NCBI RefSeq assembly: GCF_014873145.1
Contig: NZ_JADBEK010000001.1
Span: forward strand, 13,029,169-13,093,168
Reading direction: 5' to 3'
DNA from: Nonomuraea angiospora
GTDB lineage: Bacteria > Actinomycetota > Actinomycetes > Streptosporangiales > Streptosporangiaceae
Length of the DNA stretch: 64,000 nucleotides
Shown here: positions 45,774 to 54,243 of the stretch, piece by piece
Layout: the number at the start of each line of letters is the position of its first letter
Position numbering within the stretch: the first letter of the stretch is position 1
Made by a program: the position numbers and the translations under genes
Notes under the pieces: generated by a model
Database searches by the model: none
What the model saw: the letters and a program-made list of their open reading frames with translations, nothing else
What the model was told of the DNA's origin: nothing

Positions 45774-47354
45774 TTACTTCACGCCGAGGTCGGCCACGTC
45801 CACCGTCCACACCGGGTGGTACTCGAGGCCGGTCACCGACGCCGCCGTCACGATGTTCTGGCCGGGCTGGATCAGCGGGACGAACGGGCCGGAGGCGTTC
45901 AGCTTGGTCTGCACGTCCACGTACGCGGCCTTGCGGGCGTCGTCGCCGATCGCCGTGGCGGCTTTGTCACCGGCGGCCTCGATCTCCTTGGCCGCCCCCG
46001 CCTTCCAGCCGGCCCGCAGGCCCACCGTCTTGCCCGGCAGGAACGCCAGGTAGTCGCTCGGGTCGGGGTAGTCCGGGCCCCAGTACCACAGGCCCATCTC
46101 CTCCTTGCCGTTGCGGTAGTTGTCCAGGGCCGTGGTGACCGGCGCGGGCTGCAGGTCGACCGTGATGCCGACCTCCTTGAGGTTGGCCTGGATGCGCTCG
46201 GCCAGCGGCTGGAAGGACAGGCCGTTGACGGTCAGCTCGCTCGGGTACTCCAGCTTGACGGTCGGGTTCGACACGCCGCTGGCGGCCAGCGCCGCCTTGG
46301 CGCCCTCGACGTCCCGCTTGGCCGCCTGGTCGGCGGGCAGCGCGCCGAGCAGCTGCGACGGGATGACGCCCGGCGCCTGCGCCGAGCCCTCGCCGGCCAG
46401 CTCCAGCAGCCCCGCGTAGTCGACGCCCTTGCGGACCGCCTCCACGAACTTGGGGTTGGTCGTCGTCTTGCTGATCGCCGAGTCCTGGTTGGCCAGCAGG
46501 AAGATGACGTTCGCCGAGGCGGTCTTCTTGACCTGCAGGGTCGCGGGCATGCCGGTGACCTGGTCGCCCGACAGGTTGAGGGCGATCTGGCTGTCGCCGC
46601 GCTGGACGTTCAGCTTCTGCGTGGCGGCCTCGACGTTGCGGATGACGACCTTGTCGTAGGCGGGCTTGGTGCCGTAGTACTTGGGGTTCGCCTTGAGCGT
46701 GACCTGGCTGCTCACGTTGAACGACTCGATCATGTACGGGCCGGAGCCGGCGGAGGCCGAGTTCAGGTACTGCTCGGCCTTGTCCTGGGCGTCCGTGGTG
46801 GCGCCGTGCTCCTTGGCGACCTTGCTGTTGAGGATGCCGAGGGCCGGGTTGGGCAGGATGTAGGGCAGCGCCGGGTTGGGCGCCTTCGACGTCAGCGTGA
46901 TCGTCGAGTCGTCGGTCTTGGCCACCTCGACGCCGTCCAGCAGGAACGACGGCGTGCCCTTCATGTCCCGCACGCGCGTCAGCGAGAACACCACGTCGTC
47001 CGCCGTCAGCGGCGACCCGTCCGCGAACGTGGCGCCCTTCTTCAGCTTGAGCGTCAGGATCTTGCCGTCCTTGCTCAGCTCGTACGACTCGGCGAGCGCG
47101 GGCACCGGCTTGGTCACGTCGGCGCCGTCGAACGTGAGCAACGTCTCATAGACGGCCTTGCCGACGATCAGCCCCGTCGGCTCGTACGTGCGGCCCGGGT
47201 CGGCCGTCTTGAGGTCGAAGGACGTGTCGATGACGAGGGTCTTGCCCCCACCGCCGGACGCGGCGGGTGTCTGGGAGCCGCCGCCGCTACCGCAGGCGGC
47301 CAGGGCGAGTGCACCGGCGAGCAGCACAGCCGCCGTCTGCGAGCGGGTCGCCAT
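45774..47354 (-). CDS. ABC transporter substrate-binding lipoprotein, family 5 (peptide type)
   Basis: The 526-residue lipoprotein starts at the ATG at 47354 behind GGAGG. A Sec/lipoprotein signal ends in the lipobox LALAACG. Family-5 landmarks include VYETLLTFDG, KKGATFADGSPLTADDVVFSL, SGPYMIESFN and WYWGPDYPDPSDYLAFL. It would bind peptides or modified amino acids at the membrane surface. It is first in a nine-gene minus-strand run ending with the racemase and is divergent from the Lrp-type regulator. Confidence 0.93.
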   Translation of the reverse strand: MATRSQTAAVLLAGALALAACGSGGGSQTPAASGGGGKTLVIDTSFDLKTADPGRTYEPTGLIVGKAVYETLLTFDGADVTKPVPALAESYELSKDGKILTLKLKKGATFADGSPLTADDVVFSLTRVRDMKGTPSFLLDGVEVAKTDDSTITLTSKAPNPALPYILPNPALGILNSKVAKEHGATTDAQDKAEQYLNSASAGSGPYMIESFNVSSQVTLKANPKYYGTKPAYDKVVIRNVEAATQKLNVQRGDSQIALNLSGDQVTGMPATLQVKKTASANVIFLLANQDSAISKTTTNPKFVEAVRKGVDYAGLLELAGEGSAQAPGVIPSQLLGALPADQAAKRDVEGAKAALAASGVSNPTVKLEYPSELTVNGLSFQPLAERIQANLKEVGITVDLQPAPVTTALDNYRNGKEEMGLWYWGPDYPDPSDYLAFLPGKTVGLRAGWKAGAAKEIEAAGDKAATAIGDDARKAAYVDVQTKLNASGPFVPLIQPGQNIVTAASVTGLEYHPVWTVDVADLGVK

Positions 47355-47372
47355 GATGGGTCCTCCAAGATT

Positions 47373-47419
47373 TGGACGTTCGGCAGGAAGATGTCGAGGA
47401 TTGTGCGGCAGAACGTCCA
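47373..47419. promoter_or_regulatory. Inverted repeat in the divergent Lrp / transporter region
   Basis: TGGACGTTC (47373-47381) and GAACGTCCA (47411-47419) are perfect 9-base inverted arms, 29 bases apart, in the 109-base gap between the binding-protein gene and the Lrp-type gene. A TATATA box at 47443-47448 follows toward the regulator. This is a good candidate for the site where the Lrp-type protein acts on both units. Confidence 0.6.
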
Positions 47420-47463
47420 GGCACTGTGCGGTCGGTAAGACGTATATAAAGGTCGATGAGGTA

Positions 47464-48117
47464 ATGATGAGTGAAATTTCCAGAAATGGTGTCGGCGGCG
47501 GCGGTCAGCCTGGACGGATCGGCATCGGTCTCGAGCTTGACGACATCCACATGAAGATCCTCGAGGTCCTGCGCGAGAACGGCAGGATCTCGGTGGCCGC
47601 GCTGGCCGATCGGGTGGGCATCTCCCGGGCGAACGCCTACACGCGCTTCGAGGCGCTGCGCGCCGACGGCGCGATCAAGCGCTTCACCGCGGAGATCGAC
47701 CACGTGCGGGCCGGGCTCGGCATCACCGCCCTGATCTTCGTGACCGTACGCCAGCAGATGTGGAAGCAGTTCCGGGCCGAGCTGGCCCGGATGCCGGAGG
47801 TGGAGTACTGCGCGATCACCACCGGGCAGCACGACGCCATGATCCAGGTACGCGTGTCCGACGTGGCCGCCGTGCACACCATGGTGACCGACCGGCTGGC
47901 CAACATCCCGGCCGTCAAGGCGACGGAGACCGTGTTCATCCTGGACGAGGTGCTCAGGCGGCCGTACGTGCTGCCCAGCGACCGCGACCGTGATCGCGAC
48001 CGGGCCCGCCCGGCCCGGCGGCCCGCCCAGGAAGGGGCGCAGGGCGGCGTGCCGCTCGGCAAGATGCGCTTCGTCGGCGCCGCCGAGGGCCGCGCCGCCC
48101 TCCGCAAGGACGACTGA
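47464..48117 (+). CDS. Lrp/AsnC family transcriptional regulator
   Basis: The 217-residue protein starts at ATG 47464 or the next codon. After a 25-residue Gly-rich lead it has the AsnC-type HTH (LDDIHMKILEVLRENGRISVAALADRVGISRANAYTRFEALR in outline) and the RAM ligand-binding domain (FVTVRQQMWKQFRAELARMPEVEYCAITTGQHDAMIQVRV in outline). The C-terminal 45 residues are an Arg/Asp-rich tail (DRDRDRDRARPARRP) beyond the usual end near residue 160. Divergent placement next to the peptide-import operon suggests it senses an amino acid and controls that operon. Confidence 0.93.
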   Translation: MMSEISRNGVGGGGQPGRIGIGLELDDIHMKILEVLRENGRISVAALADRVGISRANAYTRFEALRADGAIKRFTAEIDHVRAGLGITALIFVTVRQQMWKQFRAELARMPEVEYCAITTGQHDAMIQVRVSDVAAVHTMVTDRLANIPAVKATETVFILDEVLRRPYVLPSDRDRDRDRARPARRPAQEGAQGGVPLGKMRFVGAAEGRAALRKDD

Positions 48118-48121
48118 GTGA

Positions 48122-48466
48122 TCAGCCGACCTCCCTGCACACGCTCACGTGCACCGTGTCGTCCCCGTCGAAGCTGAACTCCTCCACCAGGCGCAGTAGC
48201 CCGTCGTCCCCCTCCTCGATGCGGCTGCTGCTCTGGCCGCCCGCCTTCCCGCCGGCCTTCAGCGCGTGCGCGTACGAGATCGCCACCTGGGCGCCGTCGC
48301 GCATGCCCACGAAACGCCCGTGGGTCACGGTGTCGCCGGAGTAACTGCCCCACACCACCCCGTCAGCCTCCTGGTACAGGAACTCCGTCGGGCTGTCCGG
48401 GTCGACTGCGCTCGCGGTCGAGCTCACCATCACGAATTTGCGGCCGTTGAGATTCACGCCCGCCAT
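48122..48466 (-). CDS. Small conserved protein of the mis-named N-acetylglutamate-synthase-like family
   Basis: The 114-residue protein starts at the ATG at 48466 (MAGVNLNGRKF); an ATG at 48478 is also possible. The pattern LNGRKFVMVSS, EFLYQEADGVVWGSYSGD, THGRFVGMRDGAQVAISYAHAL and LLRLVEEFSFDGDD matches a small beta-rich family often annotated N-acetylglutamate synthase without evidence. It is too short to be an acetyltransferase. Function is unknown. It is convergent with the Lrp gene, with only four bases between the stop codons. Confidence 0.7.
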   Translation of the reverse strand: MAGVNLNGRKFVMVSSTASAVDPDSPTEFLYQEADGVVWGSYSGDTVTHGRFVGMRDGAQVAISYAHALKAGGKAGGQSSSRIEEGDDGLLRLVEEFSFDGDDTVHVSVCREVG

Positions 48467-48610
48467 CGTGACCCACATTCCCGAAATTTCAGCATCCGTC
48501 TGGACGGATCGTGAGGAGACCGGTCAATGATCGACAATCCGTCCAGTCAGGTCCGCCGCCCGGAGGTCCGCCGGCGCAACGTCGACGAGCGCGGCGTCCG
48601 CGTCCTGGCG

Positions 48611-48654
48611 GGGCCGGAGCGCACGGCCGTCCGGATGACCGTGCGCTCCGGCCC
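48611..48654. terminator. Long perfect hairpin
   Basis: A 16-bp perfect stem (GGGCCGGAGCGCACGG with CCGTGCGCTCCGGCCC) closes a 12-base loop in the 309-base gap 48467-48775. It could terminate transcription from either side. The gap otherwise has only a short unconvincing frame at 48527-48688. Confidence 0.6.
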
Positions 48655-48775
48655 ACCTCGTCCTCAAAGCCTGGCAAACCCGCTCTGACCAGGTTCGACG
48701 GCCGGTGGACAGGAAAGGGTGCGCGAGAGAGGGCCTCTCTGCGAGGCCGCTGCTTCCGTAAGAAGAGGAGACGGC

Positions 48776-49804
48776 ATGTCTTCTTCCGCCACGCACCGTG
48801 CCGTACAGGTCACCGAGCCCGGCGGCGACCTGTCCCTGGTCCGGGTGGATGCCCGGGAGCCGGGCCCGGGCCAGGTGCGCGTCACCGTCGAGGCGTGCGG
48901 GGTGTGCCACTCCGACCAGCTGATCACCGCCGGACACCTCCCGGGCGCCACCTTCCCCGTCACGCCGGGGCACGAGATCGCGGGACGCATCGACGCGATC
49001 GGCGGCGACGTCGCCGGCTGGTCCGTCGGTGACCGCGTGGCGGTCGGCTGGTACGGCGGCAGCTGCGGCCACTGCGACGCCTGCAGGGAGGGCGACGGCA
49101 TCCTCTGCCCCGAGCTTCAGGTGCCGGGCGTCGCGTACGCCGGCGGGTTCGCCGACTCCGTCGTGGTGCCCGCCGTGGCCCTGGCCGCGGTCCCGGACGA
49201 GCTCACGGCGGTGGAGGCCGCGCCCCTGGCCTGCGCCGGCGTGACCGTGTACAACGCGCTGCGCCGCAGCTCGGCGCGACCGGGCGACACCGTCGCGATC
49301 CTCGGTCTGGGCGGCCTGGGGCACCTGGGCGTGCAGTTCGCCGCCAAGATGGGCTTCGACACCGTCGCCATGGCCCGCGGCCCCGAGAAGGCGTCGCTGG
49401 CCCACCAGCTCGGCGCCGCCCGCTACATCGACACCGCCGCCGAGAACATGGCCGGCGCGCTCCAGGCCCAGGGCGGAGCCAAGGTGGTGCTGGCGACGGT
49501 GACCAACGCCACGGCGATGTCCCGGACGATCGACGGGCTGGGCCGGCGCGGCGAGCTCATCGTCGTCGGCGTCGACATGGAGGCGCTGGACATCACGCCC
49601 CTGCAGCTCGTGGGCGCGGCCAGGCGGGTGCGTGGGCACGCTTCCGGCATCGCGGTCGACACCCAGGACACCATGAGGTTCGCCGCCCGGAACGGCGTCC
49701 GGGCGTGGACCGAGGAGGTCCCGCTGGAGGAGGCTGAGGCGGCGTTCCAGAAGATGCTCTCCGGCCGCGCCCGCTTCCGCATGGTCCTGACCACCGGCAA
49801 CTGA
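48776..49804 (+). CDS. Zinc-dependent alcohol dehydrogenase (MDR family)
   Basis: The 342-residue protein starts at ATG 48776, five bases after AGAGGAG. Catalytic-zinc ligands are Cys44 (CGVCHSD), His66-Glu67 (TPGHE) and the Cys in PLACAGVTVY. Structural-zinc cysteines are at 97, 100, 103 and 111. The Rossmann motif is AILGLGGLGHLG. It most resembles AdhA/AdhP-type primary alcohol dehydrogenases. It would oxidise alcohols or reduce aldehydes with NAD. It is monocistronic. Confidence 0.93.
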   Translation: MSSSATHRAVQVTEPGGDLSLVRVDAREPGPGQVRVTVEACGVCHSDQLITAGHLPGATFPVTPGHEIAGRIDAIGGDVAGWSVGDRVAVGWYGGSCGHCDACREGDGILCPELQVPGVAYAGGFADSVVVPAVALAAVPDELTAVEAAPLACAGVTVYNALRRSSARPGDTVAILGLGGLGHLGVQFAAKMGFDTVAMARGPEKASLAHQLGAARYIDTAAENMAGALQAQGGAKVVLATVTNATAMSRTIDGLGRRGELIVVGVDMEALDITPLQLVGAARRVRGHASGIAVDTQDTMRFAARNGVRAWTEEVPLEEAEAAFQKMLSGRARFRMVLTTGN

Positions 49805-49854
49805 CGATCCCGACAGCCGCGATCGGCTGCCCGGGCTTGAGCATCAGGCCCGCT

Positions 49855-49883
49855 TTGTCACGGCTGCCGGTGCTTTCTATGCT
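49855..49883 (+). promoter_or_regulatory. Promoter of the LuxR-type regulator (leaderless)
   Basis: TTGTCA (49855-49860), a 17-base spacer and TATGCT (49878-49883) form a near-consensus promoter. The -10 ends seven bases before the GTG at 49890, so the transcript should begin at the start codon. Confidence 0.65.
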
Positions 49884-49889
49884 CGGCGT

Positions 49890-52613
49890 GTGCTGGGGAG
49901 AGACGACGAGAGCGAACTGCTGGAGTCGTTGCTGCGGCACGCCGCCGAGGGGCGCGGCGGCGGAGCGATCCTCCACGGTGAGCCCGGGATCGGGAAGACC
50001 GCCCTCCTGGCACACGCCTCGGAACAGGCGGCCGGGTTCCGGGTGCTGCGCGCGGTGGGTGTCGAGCCGGAGGCCGATCTCGCGTACGCGACGCTGCACC
50101 AGCTCCTACTCCCCGTGCTCGGACGGGTCCACGAGCTGCCGGACCCGCAGGCGCGGGCATTGCGCGTCCTGTTCGGGCGCGCGCACGGCGCGCCGCCCGA
50201 TCCGTTCATGGTGGGGCTGTCGACCTTGTCGCTGCTGTCCCTGGCGGCCGGCGAGAGGCCGGTGCTGTGCGTGGTCGACGACGCGCACTGGGCCGACCGG
50301 CCGACGCTGAAGACCCTGGCGTTCGTCGCCCGCCGGCTGGACGACGAGCCCGTCGCGGTGGTGCTGGCCGCACGCGCCGACGAGGGCCACAGCACCGACC
50401 TGCCCGACCTGCGCCGCATCCCGCTCGCGGGCCTGCGACCCGAAGCGGCCAGGGCCCTGCTCGCCGGACGCGCAGGCGAGCCGGGCCTGAGCGAGGGCGC
50501 GCAGGATCGGCTGCTGGCGGTCACGGGGGGCAATCCCCTGGCCCTGCTCGAGCTCGCCGGAACGACGATCCCGCCGGAGGGGACGCATGAGCCGCCGGCC
50601 ATGACCGATCGGCTACGGCGCTCGTTCCTGGCCAGGATCCGAGCGCGGCACGTCGAGTCGTTGCCGCTGCTCCAGCTGATCGCCGCCGACGGCTCGGGCG
50701 GCGTCGAGACCATCGACAGGGCGGCCGCCTCCATGGGGATCGCCACCGACGTGCTGCACCGCGCCGAGCTGGACGACGTGCTGACCCACGACGGGACGCG
50801 GTTGGTGTTCCGGCATCCGCTGATCCGATCCGCGATCTACCACAGCGCCACGGCCAACCGGCGCGTCGCGATCCATCGTGCCCTCGCCGCGGCCTTCGAC
50901 GCCCCGGCCGACCAGCACCGCCATGCCTGGCACCTCGGGCAGGCCGCGGTCGGGCACGACGAGCACGCCGCCGACCAGCTCGAGCACTCGGCCGAACAGG
51001 CGGCCCTGCGCGGGGGCCCGGCCGCGGCCATGGCCTCGCTGTCGCGGGCGGCCGAGCTCACGGTTGACGGCCCGCGCAGGGGACGGCGGCTGTGGACCGC
51101 CGCGCACGCCGCCGCCCAGGGCGGGTTCACCGCTGCGGCCGCCGAGCTGCTCGATCGGGCCGAGCGCGAGCCTTCCCTGGACGAGACGGACCGGATCTCC
51201 GTGGCCGTCATGCGAGCGGTCGTGGCGGAGTTCGCCGGCTCCCCGGCGGAGGCGATGGACCTCATCAAGCCCTGGCTCCCACGCGCGCTGCGGATCGACC
51301 GGCGCCGCTTCACCCCGACCGCCGCGATGTACGGCAACCTCGGCGTCCGCGCCAACCGGCCACAGGCCTGGTCGGACCTCGCCGAATGGCTGGACGGGAG
51401 CACGCTGGCGCCGGACGACCCGCAGGACGCGGTGCTGCTGCTGCTTCGGGACGCCGGCCGGGCACGGACGGGCCGCGATCCAGGAGCGGCCGTGCGCGAC
51501 CGCGCAGCGGTCGAGTCGCTCACCGATCCGATCACGATGACCCTGGCCGGGTCGATCGCCCGCGAGCTCGGCGACCGCGAGCTGAGCGGGCGCCTGTATC
51601 GCAACGCGGGGAAGCTGGCACGCAACAGCGGCGCGCTCGGCGCGCTCGCGTGGAACCTCGGCTACCAGGCCGCCGATGAGATCTCGCGCGGCAGGCTGGG
51701 GCTCGCGGAGGCCCACGCCGAGGAGGGCTGCCAGTTCGCCGCCGAGGTCGGCCAGCCGAACACGGGCTGCCGCAACCGAGGGCTGCTCGCGCTGTGCGCC
51801 GCCATCCGGGGCCGGGCGGACGCCGGCGAGCTGGCCGTCGGCGTGCTGGCCGAGGCGAGCGGTCGCGACCTGGCCGACGCCGTGTTCCACGCCAGGCGGG
51901 CGCTCGGGCTCATCGAGCTGGTCGCGGGCAGGCATCGCGAAGCCGTACGGCACTTCGAGGCGGTCGCCGGCCGGGACGCCGGCGCGCCCCCTGACCTGGG
52001 CATGGGAATCGTCCCCGACCTCGTCGAGGCCCTGGTCCGCGCCGGCGAGCGGGATCGGGCCGCCGCGGCCACGGCCCGCTACGCACAGTGGACCGAACGT
52101 ATCGCCTCGCCGGAGCTGGGCGCGCTCACGGCCCGCTGCCGGGCACTGGTCCGCGCCGACGGCGGCGCCGACGTCCACTACGCCGAAAGCCTGCGGCTGC
52201 ACGCCAGGTGCGACGCCCCGCTGGAGCAGGCCCGTACGGAGCTGCTGTTCGGCGAGCGACTGCGGCGTGACCGGCGACGCTCCGAGGCTCAGGAACACCT
52301 GCGCGCCGCGGCGGAGACCTTCCGCCGCATCGGCGCCCTCCCCTGGGCCGAGCGCGCGCTGGAGGAGCTGCGCGCCACCGGGGAGTCGGCCCGGACCCGC
52401 GCGCCCGAGGCGGACACGCTGAGCACGCTCACCCCGCAGGAGCTGCGAATCACGCTGGCCGTCGCGGAGGGGGCGACCAACCGGGAGATCGCCGCGCAAC
52501 TGTTCCTGAGCCCGCGCACCGTGGACTACCACCTGCGCAAGGTCTTCCAGAAGGCCGGCATCACCTCGCGGGCCGAGCTCATCCGGCTCGTCCTCGCCGA
52601 GCGGTCCGCCTGA
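49890..52613 (+). CDS. Large ATP-binding LuxR-family (LAL) transcriptional regulator
   Basis: The 907-residue protein starts at a GTG at 49890 with a matching leaderless promoter. It has an N-terminal AAA/STAND ATPase (Walker A HGEPGIGKTALL at 29-40, Walker B VLCVVDDAHW near 127-136), a long helical TPR-like middle (about 330-840), and a C-terminal LuxR HTH (LTPQELRITLAVAEGATNREIAAQLFLSPRTVDYHL in outline). LAL regulators activate secondary-metabolism or transport genes in response to ligands. The exporter gene 92 bases downstream with a similar promoter is the likely target. Confidence 0.93.
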   Translation: MLGRDDESELLESLLRHAAEGRGGGAILHGEPGIGKTALLAHASEQAAGFRVLRAVGVEPEADLAYATLHQLLLPVLGRVHELPDPQARALRVLFGRAHGAPPDPFMVGLSTLSLLSLAAGERPVLCVVDDAHWADRPTLKTLAFVARRLDDEPVAVVLAARADEGHSTDLPDLRRIPLAGLRPEAARALLAGRAGEPGLSEGAQDRLLAVTGGNPLALLELAGTTIPPEGTHEPPAMTDRLRRSFLARIRARHVESLPLLQLIAADGSGGVETIDRAAASMGIATDVLHRAELDDVLTHDGTRLVFRHPLIRSAIYHSATANRRVAIHRALAAAFDAPADQHRHAWHLGQAAVGHDEHAADQLEHSAEQAALRGGPAAAMASLSRAAELTVDGPRRGRRLWTAAHAAAQGGFTAAAAELLDRAEREPSLDETDRISVAVMRAVVAEFAGSPAEAMDLIKPWLPRALRIDRRRFTPTAAMYGNLGVRANRPQAWSDLAEWLDGSTLAPDDPQDAVLLLLRDAGRARTGRDPGAAVRDRAAVESLTDPITMTLAGSIARELGDRELSGRLYRNAGKLARNSGALGALAWNLGYQAADEISRGRLGLAEAHAEEGCQFAAEVGQPNTGCRNRGLLALCAAIRGRADAGELAVGVLAEASGRDLADAVFHARRALGLIELVAGRHREAVRHFEAVAGRDAGAPPDLGMGIVPDLVEALVRAGERDRAAAATARYAQWTERIASPELGALTARCRALVRADGGADVHYAESLRLHARCDAPLEQARTELLFGERLRRDRRRSEAQEHLRAAAETFRRIGALPWAERALEELRATGESARTRAPEADTLSTLTPQELRITLAVAEGATNREIAAQLFLSPRTVDYHLRKVFQKAGITSRAELIRLVLAERSA

Positions 52614-52631
52614 GACCGGCGATTTCACTGA

Positions 52632-52660
52632 TTCGACGGCCGCCCGGGTCTTTCTAGCGT
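52632..52660 (+). promoter_or_regulatory. Promoter of the DHA2 exporter
   Basis: TTCGAC, a 17-base spacer and TAGCGT end 45 bases before the ATG at 52706. The stretch CGGCCGCCCGGGTCTTTCTA resembles the corresponding part of the LuxR gene promoter. Confidence 0.5.
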
Positions 52661-52705
52661 TGGGACGTCAATTCCCTCGCGGCTCTTCTCTGAAGGAACA
52701 CGTTC

Positions 52706-54235
52706 ATGTCATCCCCGGATATCGACGACGGCCGGCGCGCCGGTCCCAAGCAGTGGTTCGGCCTGGTGGTGCTGGTCCTGCCCGCCATGTTGCTGTTCAT
52801 GATGCTCACCATCCTGTTCCTGGCCATTCCCCAGCTGGCCGAGGAGCTCCGGCCGACCAGCACCCAGACGTTGTGGATCATCGACATCTACGGCTTCCTG
52901 ATGGCGGGGCTGCTGGTCACCATGGGCACGCTGGGCGACAGGATCGGCCATCGCCGATTGCTGATCGCCGGCGCCGTCGTCTTCGCCGTGGTCTCGCTGG
53001 TGGCCGCGAACACCTCCGACCCGGCTCTGCTGATCCTGTGGCGGGCCGTCCTGGGAGTCGCGGCCGCCACCCAGATGCCCGCCACCCTGGGCCTGATCTT
53101 CGCCACGTTCGCCGACGCGCGGCAGCGGGGCGTCGCCGTCGGCGTCTGGTCGGGCGGCATCTCGGTGGGCACCGGCCTCGGCCCGGTGCTCGGCGGGGCG
53201 CTGCTGGACACGTTCTCCTGGCGGGCGGCCTTCCTGGTGGCCGTGCCGGTCATGGTGGCGGTGGCCATCGGCGCCCTCCTGCTGCTGCCCGACAACCGCA
53301 ACCCGGCGGCGGGCCGGCCCGATCTGTTCAGCGTGGCGCTGTCGCTGGCGACGCTGCTGCCCATCGTCTACGGCGTCAAAGAGCTGGGCAAGGCCGGCAC
53401 GCTCGCGACGGCGCTGGTGAGCGTCGTGGCCGGGGTGGGGTTCGGCGTGTGGTTCGTGCTGCGCCAGCTGCGGCTGCCGGAGCCGCTGCTGGACGTGCGG
53501 CTGTTCGCCCACCGCGCGGTCAGCGGTGCGCTGGGTGTTTTCCTGCTGGCCGCCGTCGCGCTCGGCGGCGTGTACCTGCTGGTCACGCAGTATCTCCAGC
53601 TGGTGGAGGGGCTCTCCCCGCTGCAGGCGGGGCTGTGGGTGCTGCCGGGGGCGGCCCTGCTGGTGCTGGTCTCGACGGTCTCCCCGATCCTGGTACGGCG
53701 TGTCCGCCCGGGCCATCTCATCGCGGCCGGGCTGGCCGTCCAGGTGATCGGCTACCTGATGCTCACCCAGGTCGGCGCTGTCGGCGGGCTGCCGCTGCTG
53801 GTCGCGGGCTTCATGGTGCTCTATCCGGCGGTCGCGCCGTCCATGGCGCTGACCACCAACCTCGTCGTGGGCTCGGTGCCGCCGCAGAAGGCGGGCGCGG
53901 CCTCCGGACTCGCCACGACCTGCAGCGACCTGGGCATCTCGCTCGGCATCGCCGTCATCGGCAGCATCGGCGCCGCCGTCTACCGCACCCGGATCAGCGG
54001 CGAACTGCCCGGCGGCCTGCCACCAGAAGCCGTCGCGGCCAGTGGCGACAGCCTCGACGGCGCGGTCTCGGCGGCGCGGGGGTTGCCGGGCGAGCTGGCC
54101 GCGCAGGTCCTCGCCCCCGCTCGGGAGGCCTTCGCCGGCGGACTCAACGTGGCGGCCGGCATCGCGGCGGTCATCGCGGGCGGCGCGGCGATTCTCGCGC
54201 TCCTCCGGTTGCGCCACATCCCGCCCGGCGGCTGA
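52706..54235 (+). CDS. MFS multidrug exporter, DHA2 (EmrB/QacA) family
   Basis: The 509-residue protein starts at ATG 52706 after GAAGGA. Fourteen transmembrane helices are expected. Motif A is TLGDRIGHRRLL, and helix 5 has the antiporter motif C in GISVGTGLGPVLGGALL. It closely resembles actinomycete drug-resistance exporters (LfrA/Mmr/SmvA-like). It would export cationic drugs or an endogenous metabolite by proton antiport. The LuxR-type gene upstream probably controls it. The FhuF gene faces it 8 bases after its stop. Confidence 0.92.
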   Translation: MSSPDIDDGRRAGPKQWFGLVVLVLPAMLLFMMLTILFLAIPQLAEELRPTSTQTLWIIDIYGFLMAGLLVTMGTLGDRIGHRRLLIAGAVVFAVVSLVAANTSDPALLILWRAVLGVAAATQMPATLGLIFATFADARQRGVAVGVWSGGISVGTGLGPVLGGALLDTFSWRAAFLVAVPVMVAVAIGALLLLPDNRNPAAGRPDLFSVALSLATLLPIVYGVKELGKAGTLATALVSVVAGVGFGVWFVLRQLRLPEPLLDVRLFAHRAVSGALGVFLLAAVALGGVYLLVTQYLQLVEGLSPLQAGLWVLPGAALLVLVSTVSPILVRRVRPGHLIAAGLAVQVIGYLMLTQVGAVGGLPLLVAGFMVLYPAVAPSMALTTNLVVGSVPPQKAGAASGLATTCSDLGISLGIAVIGSIGAAVYRTRISGELPGGLPPEAVAASGDSLDGAVSAARGLPGELAAQVLAPAREAFAGGLNVAAGIAAVIAGGAAILALLRLRHIPPGG

Positions 54236-54243
54236 GAAGCGAC

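Noticed and set aside
48527..48688. Short plus-strand frame MIDNPSSQVRRPEV crossing the 16-bp hairpin.
   Set aside because: The hairpin lies inside the frame, there is no ribosome site, and the residues look like GC-rich shadow sequence.
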